DNA of 64,000 bases from Bacillus oleivorans (GTDB lineage: Bacteria > Bacillota > Bacilli > Bacillales > JC228), in assembly GCF_900207585.1 (NCBI RefSeq), contig NZ_OAOP01000001.1, positions 434,001 to 498,000 of the forward strand, in the 5' to 3' direction. Shown here in pieces: positions 16,282 to 25,640 of this stretch. A model generated the notes under the pieces. That model worked only from the letters and a program-made list of their open reading frames with translations, was not told where the DNA came from and did no database searches. Made by a program: the position numbers and the translations under genes. Position 1 is the stretch's first letter, and every line of letters begins with the position of its first letter.

Positions 16282-17008
16282 GGGTATTTTTAGTTCTATT
16301 TTGCAAATTTGCAATGAAGTCAAAGAAAATGAGATGGAAAATATTAAAAGTACTGCAAAACTATTAGCTGAAAGATTACTAGGTGGTGGAATTATTCATG
16401 TTTTTGGAGCAGGACATTCCAGGTCATTTGGGATGGAGATGTGTGGCAGGGCAGGAGGTTTGGCCCCTATGAAGCTTGTCGGCCTGGAGGATATTGCAGC
16501 CAGAGATAATGACTCTATTAACTTAGTGGAATTAGAACGAGATCCGAATACAGCCAATCGATTATTAGAAATTCACGATGTTCAACCGGAGGATGCTTTC
16601 ATTATTGTATCTAATTCCGGAAGAAATGGTTCATCCGTTGAGTTAGCAATGCAATGTAAAAAAAGAGGGATTCCAGTCATCGCTGTCACCTCCTTAAATC
16701 ATTCACAAAATTCAACGAGTCGCCACTTTAGTGGTAAGAAATTATATGAAGTCGCTGATATTGTAATTGATAATCACTGTCCTTACGGAGATGTGCTTTT
16801 AGAAATTCCAAAATATGAATTGAAAACGGGCTCCGCATCCACTGTAGTCGGGGCTTTCATTGCACAATCCCTAACAGTGGAAATTATTAATATATTTTTA
16901 GAAAGTAATCAAACTCCTCCTGTCTTCATTAGTGCGAATGTAGACGGTGGTGATGAACATAACAAAAACATGATTAAGAAATACGAAAAGCGAAATATAA
17001 CTTATTAA
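16265..17008 (+). CDS. SIS-domain sugar-phosphate protein (UPF0309-like)
   Basis: 247 residues with one SIS domain: HVFGAGHSRSFGMEMCGRAGGLAPMK, then IIVSNSGRNGSSVELAMQCKKRGIPVIAVTS. The SNSGRNG loop binds phosphosugar. It resembles the UPF0309 family of Firmicutes found in amino-sugar operons. By analogy to MurQ, also a SIS protein, it could remove a substituent from the imported sugar phosphate, or it could be an isomerase. The reaction is not established. Confidence 0.8.
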   Translation: MSISAEGIFSSILQICNEVKENEMENIKSTAKLLAERLLGGGIIHVFGAGHSRSFGMEMCGRAGGLAPMKLVGLEDIAARDNDSINLVELERDPNTANRLLEIHDVQPEDAFIIVSNSGRNGSSVELAMQCKKRGIPVIAVTSLNHSQNSTSRHFSGKKLYEVADIVIDNHCPYGDVLLEIPKYELKTGSASTVVGAFIAQSLTVEIINIFLESNQTPPVFISANVDGGDEHNKNMIKKYEKRNITY

Positions 17009-17028
17009 AATTTAAGGGGGTTTTTAAT

Positions 17029-18336
17029 GTGTTTGGTAAGCAAAAAAACCATTGGTTCAGAATCATTCTTGGGTTATCATTCGTGTTATTGTTTGTTGCA
17101 GGTTGTAATTCGGAAGATGCGAATCAGGAAGAAGACAATGGTGAGAATGCAGAAATTGTATTCTGGCATTATTTAAATGACCGTCATGAACTATTAAAGG
17201 GATTTGCTGAGGACTTTGAAACTGAGACAGGGACAAAAGTGGACGTTCAACTTTTCGGTGGAGATGGATTTAAACAAAAGATTATTGCCGCAGCACAAAC
17301 GGATTCATTACCTGATTTAATGACCTATTCTGGTGGGGCTGGGGATTTGGCTCAGTTAGTAGAAACGGATAGTGTACTAGAGTTGAGCAGTGAATTGGGA
17401 GATTTGTTTAATAAATTTCCAGATACATTGGTCAAAACATTTAGTTTCGCAGAGGGAAATCCTCATAAAGTAACCAAATATGGAACCTATGCTGTCCCTA
17501 TGGATGCTAATAACATGCAATTCATTTACAATACAGATTTATTTGCCGAAGCGGGTATTTCGGAGGCCCCTAAAACATGGGATGAATTTATTGAAGCTAT
17601 TGATAAATTAAATGAAGCGGGCATTACTCCGTTTGCAACAGGTATGGGATCATGGGTCATTGACCCCATTTTAAACCCTTATGAATTTGCTTATTTAGGC
17701 CAAGAACAATTATTTAAAATAAAACAAGGGGAAGAGCCAATTATCGGGTCTGATTATATTAAAGTGTTAGAACTTTTTGAAGAAATGTATGAACATGATG
17801 CATTTGCAGAAGGTATCGCGACAATGGATTTACCAGCTGCTGAGCAAATGTTTGTCAATGGCGAAGTGGCAATGATATTTGATGGTTCATGGGGAATTGG
17901 TGTATTTAATCAAATGAATCCAGAATTCAAAAACTATGATGTATTCATGCCACCAGTACCATCCGATGCCAAATATGATATCAAAATTACTGGAGGAATC
18001 GGTGTTCCTCTAGTAGTGAGCAATGACACAGAATACAAAGAAGAAACATTAGAATTTGTGAAGTATTTAGTAGCGAAGGAGCAGCAGCAGGAATATGCGG
18101 AAAAAAGCTTTAATTTACCTGCGAATCTAGAAGCTGCTCAATCAGAAGACGGTATGTCATCTGCCTTACGTAATTTTTCATTAGGGATGGAGCATGTTTT
18201 TGAATCTCCAGGTGTCTATAAAAATCCAAATGCCAGCACTGTTTTACAAAAGGGGATTCAACTTATTGTAATTGGTGAAGCAACGCCAGAAGAGGTATTA
18301 GAGGATTTAGCTGCAGAGATCGAAAAGGGAGAGTAA
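17029..18336 (+). CDS. Sugar ABC transporter substrate-binding lipoprotein (family 1)
   Basis: 435 residues. A lipoprotein signal ends FVAGC with Cys26. The mature part has the family-1 sugar-binding pattern IVFWHYLNDRHELLKGFAEDFE, YNTDLFAEAGISEAPKTWDEF and MFVNGEVAMIFDGSWG. GTG start, RBS AAGGGGG. It delivers the oligosaccharide or amino sugar to the two permeases encoded next. No ATPase is encoded here, so a shared MsmX-type ATPase elsewhere is expected, as in B. subtilis. Confidence 0.93.
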   Translation: MFGKQKNHWFRIILGLSFVLLFVAGCNSEDANQEEDNGENAEIVFWHYLNDRHELLKGFAEDFETETGTKVDVQLFGGDGFKQKIIAAAQTDSLPDLMTYSGGAGDLAQLVETDSVLELSSELGDLFNKFPDTLVKTFSFAEGNPHKVTKYGTYAVPMDANNMQFIYNTDLFAEAGISEAPKTWDEFIEAIDKLNEAGITPFATGMGSWVIDPILNPYEFAYLGQEQLFKIKQGEEPIIGSDYIKVLELFEEMYEHDAFAEGIATMDLPAAEQMFVNGEVAMIFDGSWGIGVFNQMNPEFKNYDVFMPPVPSDAKYDIKITGGIGVPLVVSNDTEYKEETLEFVKYLVAKEQQQEYAEKSFNLPANLEAAQSEDGMSSALRNFSLGMEHVFESPGVYKNPNASTVLQKGIQLIVIGEATPEEVLEDLAAEIEKGE

Positions 18337-18354
18337 GAGAGTTGTAAAAAGATT

Positions 18355-18382
18355 ACGGGTTTGTATGTTCATACAAACCCGT
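18355..18382 (+). promoter_or_regulatory. 12-bp perfect hairpin between binding-protein and permease genes
   Basis: ACGGGTTTGTAT (18355-18366) and ATACAAACCCGT (18371-18382) pair perfectly around GTTC, followed by TTT. It lies between the binding-protein stop and the permease RBS. It may be a weak terminator or a 3'-end stabiliser. Confidence 0.7.
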
Positions 18383-18399
18383 TTTCTGGAGGGTTGTAT

Positions 18400-19317
18400 A
18401 TGAATCCAAATCAAATGGTGGAAAAGCCACTGGAAGTAAAGACCGGAAAACGAAAAAAAAGCTATGAGAAGTACTGGAATCTATTTTATGTACTGCCAGC
18501 TATCATTCTATTTCTTACGTTTTCTCTCTTTCCAATCATCCGAACCATTCAATATAGTTTTTCAGATGCAAACGGTGTCAATATTAATTTTAACTACATT
18601 GGTTTCCAAAATTATATTGAAGCCATAACAGATAGTAATTGGTGGCATGCCGTAGGAAATGGAGCCATTTTCGCCGTATTATCATTGATTTTTATGAATA
18701 CCATTGCCCTGCTTCTTTCAATAGCGGTGAACTCCGGAGTAAGGGGAAGTAAGATTTACCGGGTGATTTATTATGTTCCGCCTATCCTCTCAGGGATTGT
18801 TGTGGGTTATGTTTGGAAGTGGATTTATGAATCGAACGGAATTTTAAATACATTTTTAACAAAGATTGGTCTGGAAGAATGGACACATGTTTGGATTGGT
18901 TCAACAGATACGGCTTTATATGCGGTAGCTGTTACCTCCATGTGGCAAGGGATCGGGGGCTCCTTTATTTTATTCTTGGCTGGATTGCAAGGGATCCCGA
19001 AAGACCTATATGAAGCGGCAGAAATTGATGGAGCCAATCGCTTTCACAAGCTAATCTATATAACGGTTCCATCACTAAAACGGGTCTATACATTAGTAAA
19101 CATTCTTACGATTCTAGGAGCTTTAGGTATCTTCAATCAAGTGTATTCGATGACAATGGGCGGTCCTGGGTACGAAACAGAGGTTCCTGCTCTTCGGATA
19201 TATAGAGAAGCGTTTACGAACTCTGATTTTGGATTGGCAAGTGCCTTCTCCATTATCTTCGGCATCATGCTCTTTATTCTATCTATCATTCAATTAAAAG
19301 TTTCTCAAAAGGATTAA
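18400..19317 (+). CDS. Sugar ABC transporter permease (MalF/UgpA type)
   Basis: About 305 residues, six membrane segments. The cytoplasmic loop EAAEIDGANRFHKLIYITVP is the ATPase-coupling EAA motif. ATG 18400 follows GGAGGG by 6 bases. An upstream in-frame TTG (18361) lies inside the hairpin and is not a start. It works with the following permease and the lipoprotein encoded upstream. Confidence 0.93.
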   Translation: MNPNQMVEKPLEVKTGKRKKSYEKYWNLFYVLPAIILFLTFSLFPIIRTIQYSFSDANGVNINFNYIGFQNYIEAITDSNWWHAVGNGAIFAVLSLIFMNTIALLLSIAVNSGVRGSKIYRVIYYVPPILSGIVVGYVWKWIYESNGILNTFLTKIGLEEWTHVWIGSTDTALYAVAVTSMWQGIGGSFILFLAGLQGIPKDLYEAAEIDGANRFHKLIYITVPSLKRVYTLVNILTILGALGIFNQVYSMTMGGPGYETEVPALRIYREAFTNSDFGLASAFSIIFGIMLFILSIIQLKVSQKD

Positions 19318-19333
19318 GAAGGGAGGGATTCCA

Positions 19334-20170
19334 TTGCAAAGACTGAAGAATTTTTTTACAAATAGCGGTATCCACTTATTTTTAATTTTTTGGGCGATAG
19401 TTTCAATTTTTCCTTTAATTTGGATGATATCAACTTCCCTGAAAGAAAGAAATGAAATCTTTACGAATAGAGGCTTAATTCCAAACAATGCCTTTAATTT
19501 CAAAAACTATATAGACGCTTGGATCGATGGCGGCTTTAATCTATACACACTAAACAGTATCATTTACACAGTTGCCGTCGTGATTGGAATTGTGATTATT
19601 TCCTCTTTAGCTGCTTATGGTATATCGAGACTAGAAATGTTTGGAAAAAAAACCATCTACCTCAGTTTCATGGCAACTTTGATGATTCCAATACCAGGCG
19701 CGTTTATTTCTATTTACATTGTTATGAGTAATTTGGGTTTAGCAAATACTAGAACAGGCTATATTTTAGCTCTAATCGCAACTTCCCTCCCGGTATCCAT
19801 ATTCATTTTAAAATCCTTCTTTGACGATATTTCACGAGAGTTGGAGGAAGCTGCCATTATGGATGGTGCAAATAGATTCCAAATTTACTATAAAATTATG
19901 TTGCCTCTTGCACGTCCCGCCATAGCTACAATTATTATTTTAAATACTTTATCCGTATGGAATGAATTCATGCTTGCACTTGTCGTGTTTACAGATAACA
20001 GTCTCATGCCGATTCAAATGGGCTTATCTGTTTTTGTTGGACAATATACTACTCAATATGAACTTCTCATGGCGGCTTCAACAATAATGGTACTACCCGT
20101 TATTTTGATTTATATCTTAATGCAAAAGCAATTTATTAAAGGTATAACTTCAGGAGCAATCAAAGGGTAA
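19334..20170 (+). CDS. Sugar ABC transporter permease (MalG/UgpE type)
   Basis: 278 residues, six membrane segments. EAAIMDGANRFQIYYKIMLPLARPA is the EAA loop, and the protein ends FIKGITSGAIKG as MalG-type permeases do. TTG start with RBS GGGAGGG (19321-19327). Second half of the importer heterodimer. Confidence 0.93.
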   Translation: MQRLKNFFTNSGIHLFLIFWAIVSIFPLIWMISTSLKERNEIFTNRGLIPNNAFNFKNYIDAWIDGGFNLYTLNSIIYTVAVVIGIVIISSLAAYGISRLEMFGKKTIYLSFMATLMIPIPGAFISIYIVMSNLGLANTRTGYILALIATSLPVSIFILKSFFDDISRELEEAAIMDGANRFQIYYKIMLPLARPAIATIIILNTLSVWNEFMLALVVFTDNSLMPIQMGLSVFVGQYTTQYELLMAASTIMVLPVILIYILMQKQFIKGITSGAIKG

Positions 20171-20203
20171 AAAGAAAGATGGAAGAAAGCGGAGGGGTGG
20201 AAT

Positions 20204-23200
20204 ATGAAGTTTAAAAGGTCTATAAAACTATTAATCATTAGTATTTTAATGACTTCATTAGTTTTTCCAACGAGCGGGTTTGCAGTGAGTTTAAATGAAA
20301 ACGAGGATTCTAATTTGTACGAGTCAATTTTAAATCATGAAGCAGAATGGATAAGCAGCTTACAATTTGAAAGCGGTGCCATACCAACCTACAGTGATCC
20401 AATTGCTAATTATGACGGGAAGTATAAAGTGGTTCCTTACTTTACTCATCTGGGTCTTTTAGGTTTATTAGAAAAAGAGGAATATGCATCCACTGTAAAA
20501 GATTATATGGATTGGTATTTTGCTCATTTAAACAGAGTGGAGACAGACTCTACTCCAGCCGGATCCGTTTATGATTATATAGTAGAAACGGATAGACAGA
20601 CGGAAACACCAACCAATGATTTTGATTCGACAGATTCCTATGCGTCAACATTCATTAACCTATTACGGAAGTATGCGGAAGTAACCGGTGATCATCAATA
20701 TTTAATCGACCATAAAGAAGACATTTTACTAGTTGCTTCTGCCATGTTGTCGACTATGCAAGAGGATGGACTCACTTGGGCAAAACCTTCTTACCCAGTG
20801 AAATATTTAATGGACAATACGGAAGTGTATAAAGGTTTAAAGGACTTAGTATGGATTTGTAATGAAATTTTTAAAGATCCAGAAGCTGCAGCAATATATG
20901 ACCAGCATCAAACGGATGTTTATCAAGGAATTCAGAATGGATTATGGCTCTCTGAAAAAAATATGTACTCTCACGGAAAAACGGGAGATGGGACTTTACT
21001 AAATCCAGACTGGAATACTTTCTATGCAGATGCTACTGCACAATTATTCCCGATTTGGACCGGAGTTATAGACCCAAAAAGTGAGGAAGCATTAAGTATT
21101 TATAATACATTTAATGAATATCATCCAGGTTGGCCAGTATTGGAAAAAAGTGATGCATTTCCGTGGGCACTCATTGCCTATACGGCGGCAATAATGGGAG
21201 ATAAAATACGCGTTGATCAATTTTTAGAATCTGTAAAAACCACCTATATAGATGAAAATCATCCTTGGCCTTGGTATGTCATGGAAAGTGGCGTTACCAT
21301 GCTAACTGCATCGATAGCAATGGAACTCCCGAATGATCCGAAAAGTTTCGAAATATCGAACCTGACTGATCAATCCATTCTTTCCGAAATGCCTTATACT
21401 GTGAATGGAACTGCAGCAGGAATCCATCAGGTAAGCCTAGAGTTTACGCACGAACTAACATCAGAAAAAACTTTATTTACTACTAATGTGTCTAATGGAA
21501 ATTGGTCCATTTTATTAGAAGGTTTACTTAATGGTAAGTATTCGCTAAAGATTCAAGCTGAGGATATCTTTAATAATGTGATCTTTGCAGGACAACATGA
21601 AGTTGAGATCAAAGTAGGGGACGATGGAAACATCATTAAAGATGCTTATATAAAATCAGCTAAGTCAGTTCTTCACCGAGATGAGTCGACGGAATTAAAG
21701 ATAATTGCCCATTACAATGATGGCTCAGATGTTAACTTGGAGAATGCTGTAATTACTTACAATACTGATCAACCTGATGTTGTCGAAATTAGTGAAGATG
21801 GAATTTTAGTAGTAAATGGAATTAAGCCGGGTATGAATGACATAACAGTCTGGGCTTTTGTAAAACATGGAAACAATGTTGTGAGGACTGAGGACCTAAT
21901 CATTCCAATATCCAATCAAGCATTAACTTTATATGATGATGTTATGGATCAATTGTCATCATGGATAGTGGATCGTCAATCAGAGAATGGAGCCATTACA
22001 TGGAATCAACAGAATTCCGAAATAAAAGCTGCCTCATCCAATATTGCAGCATTAGGTCTATTATTGCGGGAAGAAACGATTCCAAATGTACAAAAATATG
22101 TGGATTGGTATATGACAAATTGGAACTGGGGCGATCAACTCGGAGTATACGGAACACATTACGATTATTATAAGGATATTCAAACCGGTGAGTGGAAAAC
22201 ATCAAATAGTTACGAAAGCTCTAGTGTAATGAATGCAACATTTATATCCCTTTTAAAAAAGTACTATGAAAAAGAAAATCATTTTTTAACTACTCAATAT
22301 TATTTAGACATTATGACGGGTGGAATAGGAATAATGAGTACCCAGGATAGTGATGGGTTAATGTGGAGATATCCAGGTCATACGGAGAAGAGATTCGAAG
22401 ATAATGTAGTCACTCTCAAAGGAATGAAAGATAGTGTTTGGTTATTTGAGAATTATTTTAACTCCGCAGGCCCTGCCAGCTATTTTTCAAGCTTTACAAA
22501 CCAGCTTGAAACAGGAATCGAAAATCAACTTTGGAATGCCCAAGAGGGATATTATTATTTATCTCTCAATCAATCAAATGAAAAGGAAATTCCTGAACTA
22601 ACATCGGAAGCTGATGTTTCTGAACAACTAACAGCAATCTATACGGGGGCAGTAGCATCAGACAGCGACAGAGCCAAACAATTGTATGACTTATACAACG
22701 CACAATTTCCAAACTGGTCTAATGACTCTGAAATTTCCGCTGAACAGGCAACAGTTGTCTACACAGCCTCACTAATGGGTGACAAAGCAAGAGTTGATGC
22801 TTATCTTGAAAGGCTAATTGATGCATTGAATGATGGTAGAATTCTAGAGGACCTAACTGTAGAACAGGCAGGATACCTAATGCTAGCAGCAAATCTAGCG
22901 AAAAATATCCCTACAAACACATCATTAACTATAGAAAAACCAGAAATTAACTCCCAATTAAATAGTGTTAGTGTTACGGTTAAAGGTGAGGCTGCAGGTG
23001 CAGGAAGAGTGAGAATTTCTTGGTATGAACGCTTTGGTTCACAAAGCGGGGTTTTAGAAGTAAACGTATTACCAAATGGAAAATGGATTGACTCCATCAA
23101 AAAATTAAACCGAGGATCAGAATATGAAATCACTGTAACAGCTATTGATAAAAACGGCTACCAAATACCGTTTACATCTGAAAGCACAAGATTCGTAATT

Positions 23201-23221
23201 GATAATGTTTCTGATCAATAG
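20204..23221 (+). CDS. Large secreted protein with duplicated alpha-helical (six-hairpin-like) domain and Ig-like domains
   Basis: 1005 residues with a signal peptide ending about SGFA-VS. Domain A (about 40-380) and domain B (about 575-900) share the same order of motifs. A has EAEWISSLQFESGAI, DYMDWYFAHLN, YKGLKDLVW and YTAAIMGDKIRVDQFLE; B has LSSWIVDRQSENGAI, KYVDWYMTNWN, LKGMKDSVWLF and YTASLMGDKARVDAYLE. Each looks like an alpha/alpha toroid, as in glycoside hydrolases and polysaccharide lyases. An Ig-like plus BIG2-like linker follows A, and an Ig-like domain follows B. It ends the amino-sugar operon and presumably degrades or binds the polymer outside. No catalytic family is recognised. 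Confidence 0.75.
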   Translation: MKFKRSIKLLIISILMTSLVFPTSGFAVSLNENEDSNLYESILNHEAEWISSLQFESGAIPTYSDPIANYDGKYKVVPYFTHLGLLGLLEKEEYASTVKDYMDWYFAHLNRVETDSTPAGSVYDYIVETDRQTETPTNDFDSTDSYASTFINLLRKYAEVTGDHQYLIDHKEDILLVASAMLSTMQEDGLTWAKPSYPVKYLMDNTEVYKGLKDLVWICNEIFKDPEAAAIYDQHQTDVYQGIQNGLWLSEKNMYSHGKTGDGTLLNPDWNTFYADATAQLFPIWTGVIDPKSEEALSIYNTFNEYHPGWPVLEKSDAFPWALIAYTAAIMGDKIRVDQFLESVKTTYIDENHPWPWYVMESGVTMLTASIAMELPNDPKSFEISNLTDQSILSEMPYTVNGTAAGIHQVSLEFTHELTSEKTLFTTNVSNGNWSILLEGLLNGKYSLKIQAEDIFNNVIFAGQHEVEIKVGDDGNIIKDAYIKSAKSVLHRDESTELKIIAHYNDGSDVNLENAVITYNTDQPDVVEISEDGILVVNGIKPGMNDITVWAFVKHGNNVVRTEDLIIPISNQALTLYDDVMDQLSSWIVDRQSENGAITWNQQNSEIKAASSNIAALGLLLREETIPNVQKYVDWYMTNWNWGDQLGVYGTHYDYYKDIQTGEWKTSNSYESSSVMNATFISLLKKYYEKENHFLTTQYYLDIMTGGIGIMSTQDSDGLMWRYPGHTEKRFEDNVVTLKGMKDSVWLFENYFNSAGPASYFSSFTNQLETGIENQLWNAQEGYYYLSLNQSNEKEIPELTSEADVSEQLTAIYTGAVASDSDRAKQLYDLYNAQFPNWSNDSEISAEQATVVYTASLMGDKARVDAYLERLIDALNDGRILEDLTVEQAGYLMLAANLAKNIPTNTSLTIEKPEINSQLNSVSVTVKGEAAGAGRVRISWYERFGSQSGVLEVNVLPNGKWIDSIKKLNRGSEYEITVTAIDKNGYQIPFTSESTRFVIDNVSDQ

Positions 23222-23269
23222 AGTCCTGTATTACATTGGGGAAAAAGAAGGTTATAAATAACAAATTGG

Positions 23270-23304
23270 AATGGTGAGGCCTTATTTAGGTTTCACCATT
23301 TTTG
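23270..23304 (+). terminator. Terminator of the amino-sugar operon
   Basis: AATGGTGAGGCCT (23270-23282) pairs with AGGTTTCACCATT (23288-23300) with two G-T wobbles and a 5-base loop, followed by TTTTT. It lies 49 bases after the operon's last stop codon. Confidence 0.8.
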
Positions 23305-23590
23305 TATTAGGAGACCGGTTCCGTGTTGTTGCATTTCGTTGATCTGGCGGTGGAAAGTTAGAAGGTGGTGACATTGTTATTGCTAGAAACGGAAAATTAA
23401 TGTCAGTTTTTTTCTTCTTGGTTTCATATAGCTTTTGAAACTCAGAGGACCGTCTCCCTTGTCCAACCCTTTTGCTACTTTAGAACTAAGCGTTATAGGA
23501 GTTTATAATCAATTTCTGCCATAAATATTCTGATTTTTCTGTACCCTTGGTAGAATAAATTCGAAACTATTTTATATAGGAGGGGAAAGG
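23305..23590. other. Gap before the gamma-glutamyltransferase gene
   Basis: About 285 bases with no convincing ORF. AGAGGACCGTCTCCCTTGTCC at about 23440 looks like a much-decayed relative of the GGGACGG repeat. The ggt RBS AGGAGGGGAAAGG ends the region. Confidence 0.35.
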
Positions 23591-25360
23591 ATGAGGAGTA
23601 TTTGGAAGTCTAGTATTGCCTTTTTATTTAGTGTTGTCTTGATAGCTGGTACACTGCCGTTTAGTGCTTTGGCGAAAGAAGAAAGCCTTGATTATGATCA
23701 GTACAGCGAGGTTGCAGTCGGAAAGGATGGAATGGTGGCAACCGCCCATCCATTGGCAACGGAAATAGGTGCTGACGTGCTCAGAAAAGGCGGAAATGCG
23801 ATTGATGCGGCAGTCGCGATTCAGTTTGCTTTAAATGTGACCGAGCCTATGATGTCCGGCATTGGCGGCGGCGGATTTATGATGGTTTACGATGCAAAAA
23901 CCAAGGAAACCACCATCATCAACAGCCGCGAGAGAGCCCCGCAAGGAGCAACACCTGATATGTTTTTAGATGAAAACGGAAACCCGATTCCATTTTCTAT
24001 CCGTCACACGGGCGGTGACGCGGTTGGTGTTCCAGGCACCTTAAAAGGACTGGAAACCGCTTTAGAAAAATGGGGAACTCGCCCAATGGCGCAATTGATT
24101 ACTCCTGCTATTAAACTGGCCGATCAAGGTTTTCCAATCGACTCAGTCCTGGCAGAATCAATTGCTGATAACGAGGATAAGTTAGCAAGAACAGCAGCAA
24201 AGGATGTCTTTCTTCCAAATGGAAAACCGCTAGAGGAAGGAGAAACCCTTGTTCAAAAGGATTTAGCCAAAACCTTTAAATTAATTCGTGCCACAGGTTC
24301 CGATGCGTTATACAATGGACCGATTGGACAAGCACTTGCTGATACGGTGCAGGAATTTGGTGGTTCCATGACGGCAGCGGATTTAAAAAAGTATCAGGTA
24401 ACGATCGATGAGCCAATCTGGGGTGAGTACCAAGGCTATCAGATTGCCAGTATGCCTCCTCCAAGCTCAGGCGGCGTGTTCCTGTTACAAATGCTGAAGA
24501 TTTTGGACGATTTTAACCTTTCCCAATATGATGTGAAATCATGGGAAAAATATCATTTGCTAGCAGAGGCGATGCACCTGGCTTACGCGGATCGGGCGGC
24601 CTATGCAGGGGATCCTGAATTCGTGAATGTACCGTTAACGGGACTTTTACATCCAGACTATATTAAAGAACGCCAGACGCTGATCAGTCTTGATCGGGTA
24701 AACCCAAATCCGCAAGCAGGGGACCCATGGAAGTACGAATCTGATGCTGCAAACTATCAGCCTACCAGCCAGCCGAATGATCGCCAGTATGGGGAAACTA
24801 CTCATTTCACCGTGGCGGACAGATGGGGAAATGTCGTTTCATATACAACGACGATTGAACAAGTATTTGGTAGTGGAATCATGGTTCCAGGTTACGGTTT
24901 TATGTTAAATAATGAATTAACTGACTTCGATGCGGTTCCTGGCGGGGCTAATGAAGTCCAGCCGAATAAACGGCCTTTAAGCAGTATGACGCCAACGATT
25001 GTATTCAAGGACGGACAACCTGTTTTAACAGTCGGCTCACCGGGCGGTCCTACCATTATTACCTCTGTTCTACAGACGATTCTGCATACGATTGAATATG
25101 ATATGGAGCTTAAATCAGCTGTAGAGGAGCCAAGAATCTATACAAATAACCTCAGCTCTTATCGTTATGAATCTGGTATTCCAACAGAGGTTCTCAACAG
25201 GCTTAAGGGTATGGGGCATAGATTTGGTTCTAGTCCGACAACGATCGGAAATGTTCAGAGTATCTTAATTGACCATGAAAATGGAACCTTTAAAGGCGTA
25301 GCTGATTCGAGCAGGAATGGTTCGGCTACGGGTGTTGATTTGAAGGGTAATCGGAAATAG
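23591..25360 (+). CDS. ggt: Gamma-glutamyltransferase (secreted)
   Basis: 589 residues, the usual length for the Bacillus enzyme, with a signal peptide ending FSALA-KE. The proenzyme cleavage site lies between Glu402 and Thr403 (GETTHFTV); Thr403 becomes the nucleophile of the small subunit. Substrate-binding motifs include NSRERAP (Arg binding the glutamyl carboxylate) and PLSSMTPTIVF with the oxyanion Ser pair. It hydrolyses or transfers gamma-glutamyl groups from glutathione and poly-gamma-glutamate in the medium. A terminator follows. It appears monocistronic. Confidence 0.96.
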   Translation: MRSIWKSSIAFLFSVVLIAGTLPFSALAKEESLDYDQYSEVAVGKDGMVATAHPLATEIGADVLRKGGNAIDAAVAIQFALNVTEPMMSGIGGGGFMMVYDAKTKETTIINSRERAPQGATPDMFLDENGNPIPFSIRHTGGDAVGVPGTLKGLETALEKWGTRPMAQLITPAIKLADQGFPIDSVLAESIADNEDKLARTAAKDVFLPNGKPLEEGETLVQKDLAKTFKLIRATGSDALYNGPIGQALADTVQEFGGSMTAADLKKYQVTIDEPIWGEYQGYQIASMPPPSSGGVFLLQMLKILDDFNLSQYDVKSWEKYHLLAEAMHLAYADRAAYAGDPEFVNVPLTGLLHPDYIKERQTLISLDRVNPNPQAGDPWKYESDAANYQPTSQPNDRQYGETTHFTVADRWGNVVSYTTTIEQVFGSGIMVPGYGFMLNNELTDFDAVPGGANEVQPNKRPLSSMTPTIVFKDGQPVLTVGSPGGPTIITSVLQTILHTIEYDMELKSAVEEPRIYTNNLSSYRYESGIPTEVLNRLKGMGHRFGSSPTTIGNVQSILIDHENGTFKGVADSSRNGSATGVDLKGNRK

Positions 25361-25411
25361 GGACGGGTTCCTTATTCCAAGAGGAAAGTTCCGCTTATCT
25401 GATTATTAAAA

Positions 25412-25456
25412 GTAAGGACTCCTTTTTTTATGAGAAAAGAGGAGTCCTTTTTTTAA
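25412..25456 (+). terminator. Rho-independent terminator after ggt
   Basis: AAGGACTCC (25414-25422) and GGAGTCCTT (25441-25449) form the stem, followed by a run of eight T residues. A TTTTTTT/AAAAGA pairing inside the loop extends the stem. Confidence 0.85.
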
Positions 25457-25512
25457 TAGATTCGGGGTATATCATTGTTACTTATTTCCCGAATCTTTAC
25501 ATATATAAAGAA

Positions 25513-25640
25513 GGGTGTATTCTGACAGCAGATAAGGCTATCGAATATTTGTGTCAGAAAGAGGGGTGTATTCTGACAGCAGAGAAGGCTATCGAATGTT
25601 TTGTGTCAGAAAGAGGGGCGTATTATGACATCATGTTATC
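25513..25640. repeat. Tandem duplication, 51/52-bp unit, two full copies plus a start of a third
   Basis: Copy 1 is 25513-25563 and copy 2 is 25564-25615. Both read GGGTGTATTCTGACAGCAGA then AAGGCTATCGAAT. Copy 2 has one extra T in TTTTGTGTCAG, so the frame after it changes. A third unit starts GGGCGTATTATGACATCATG at 25616 and then diverges. Confidence 0.75.
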
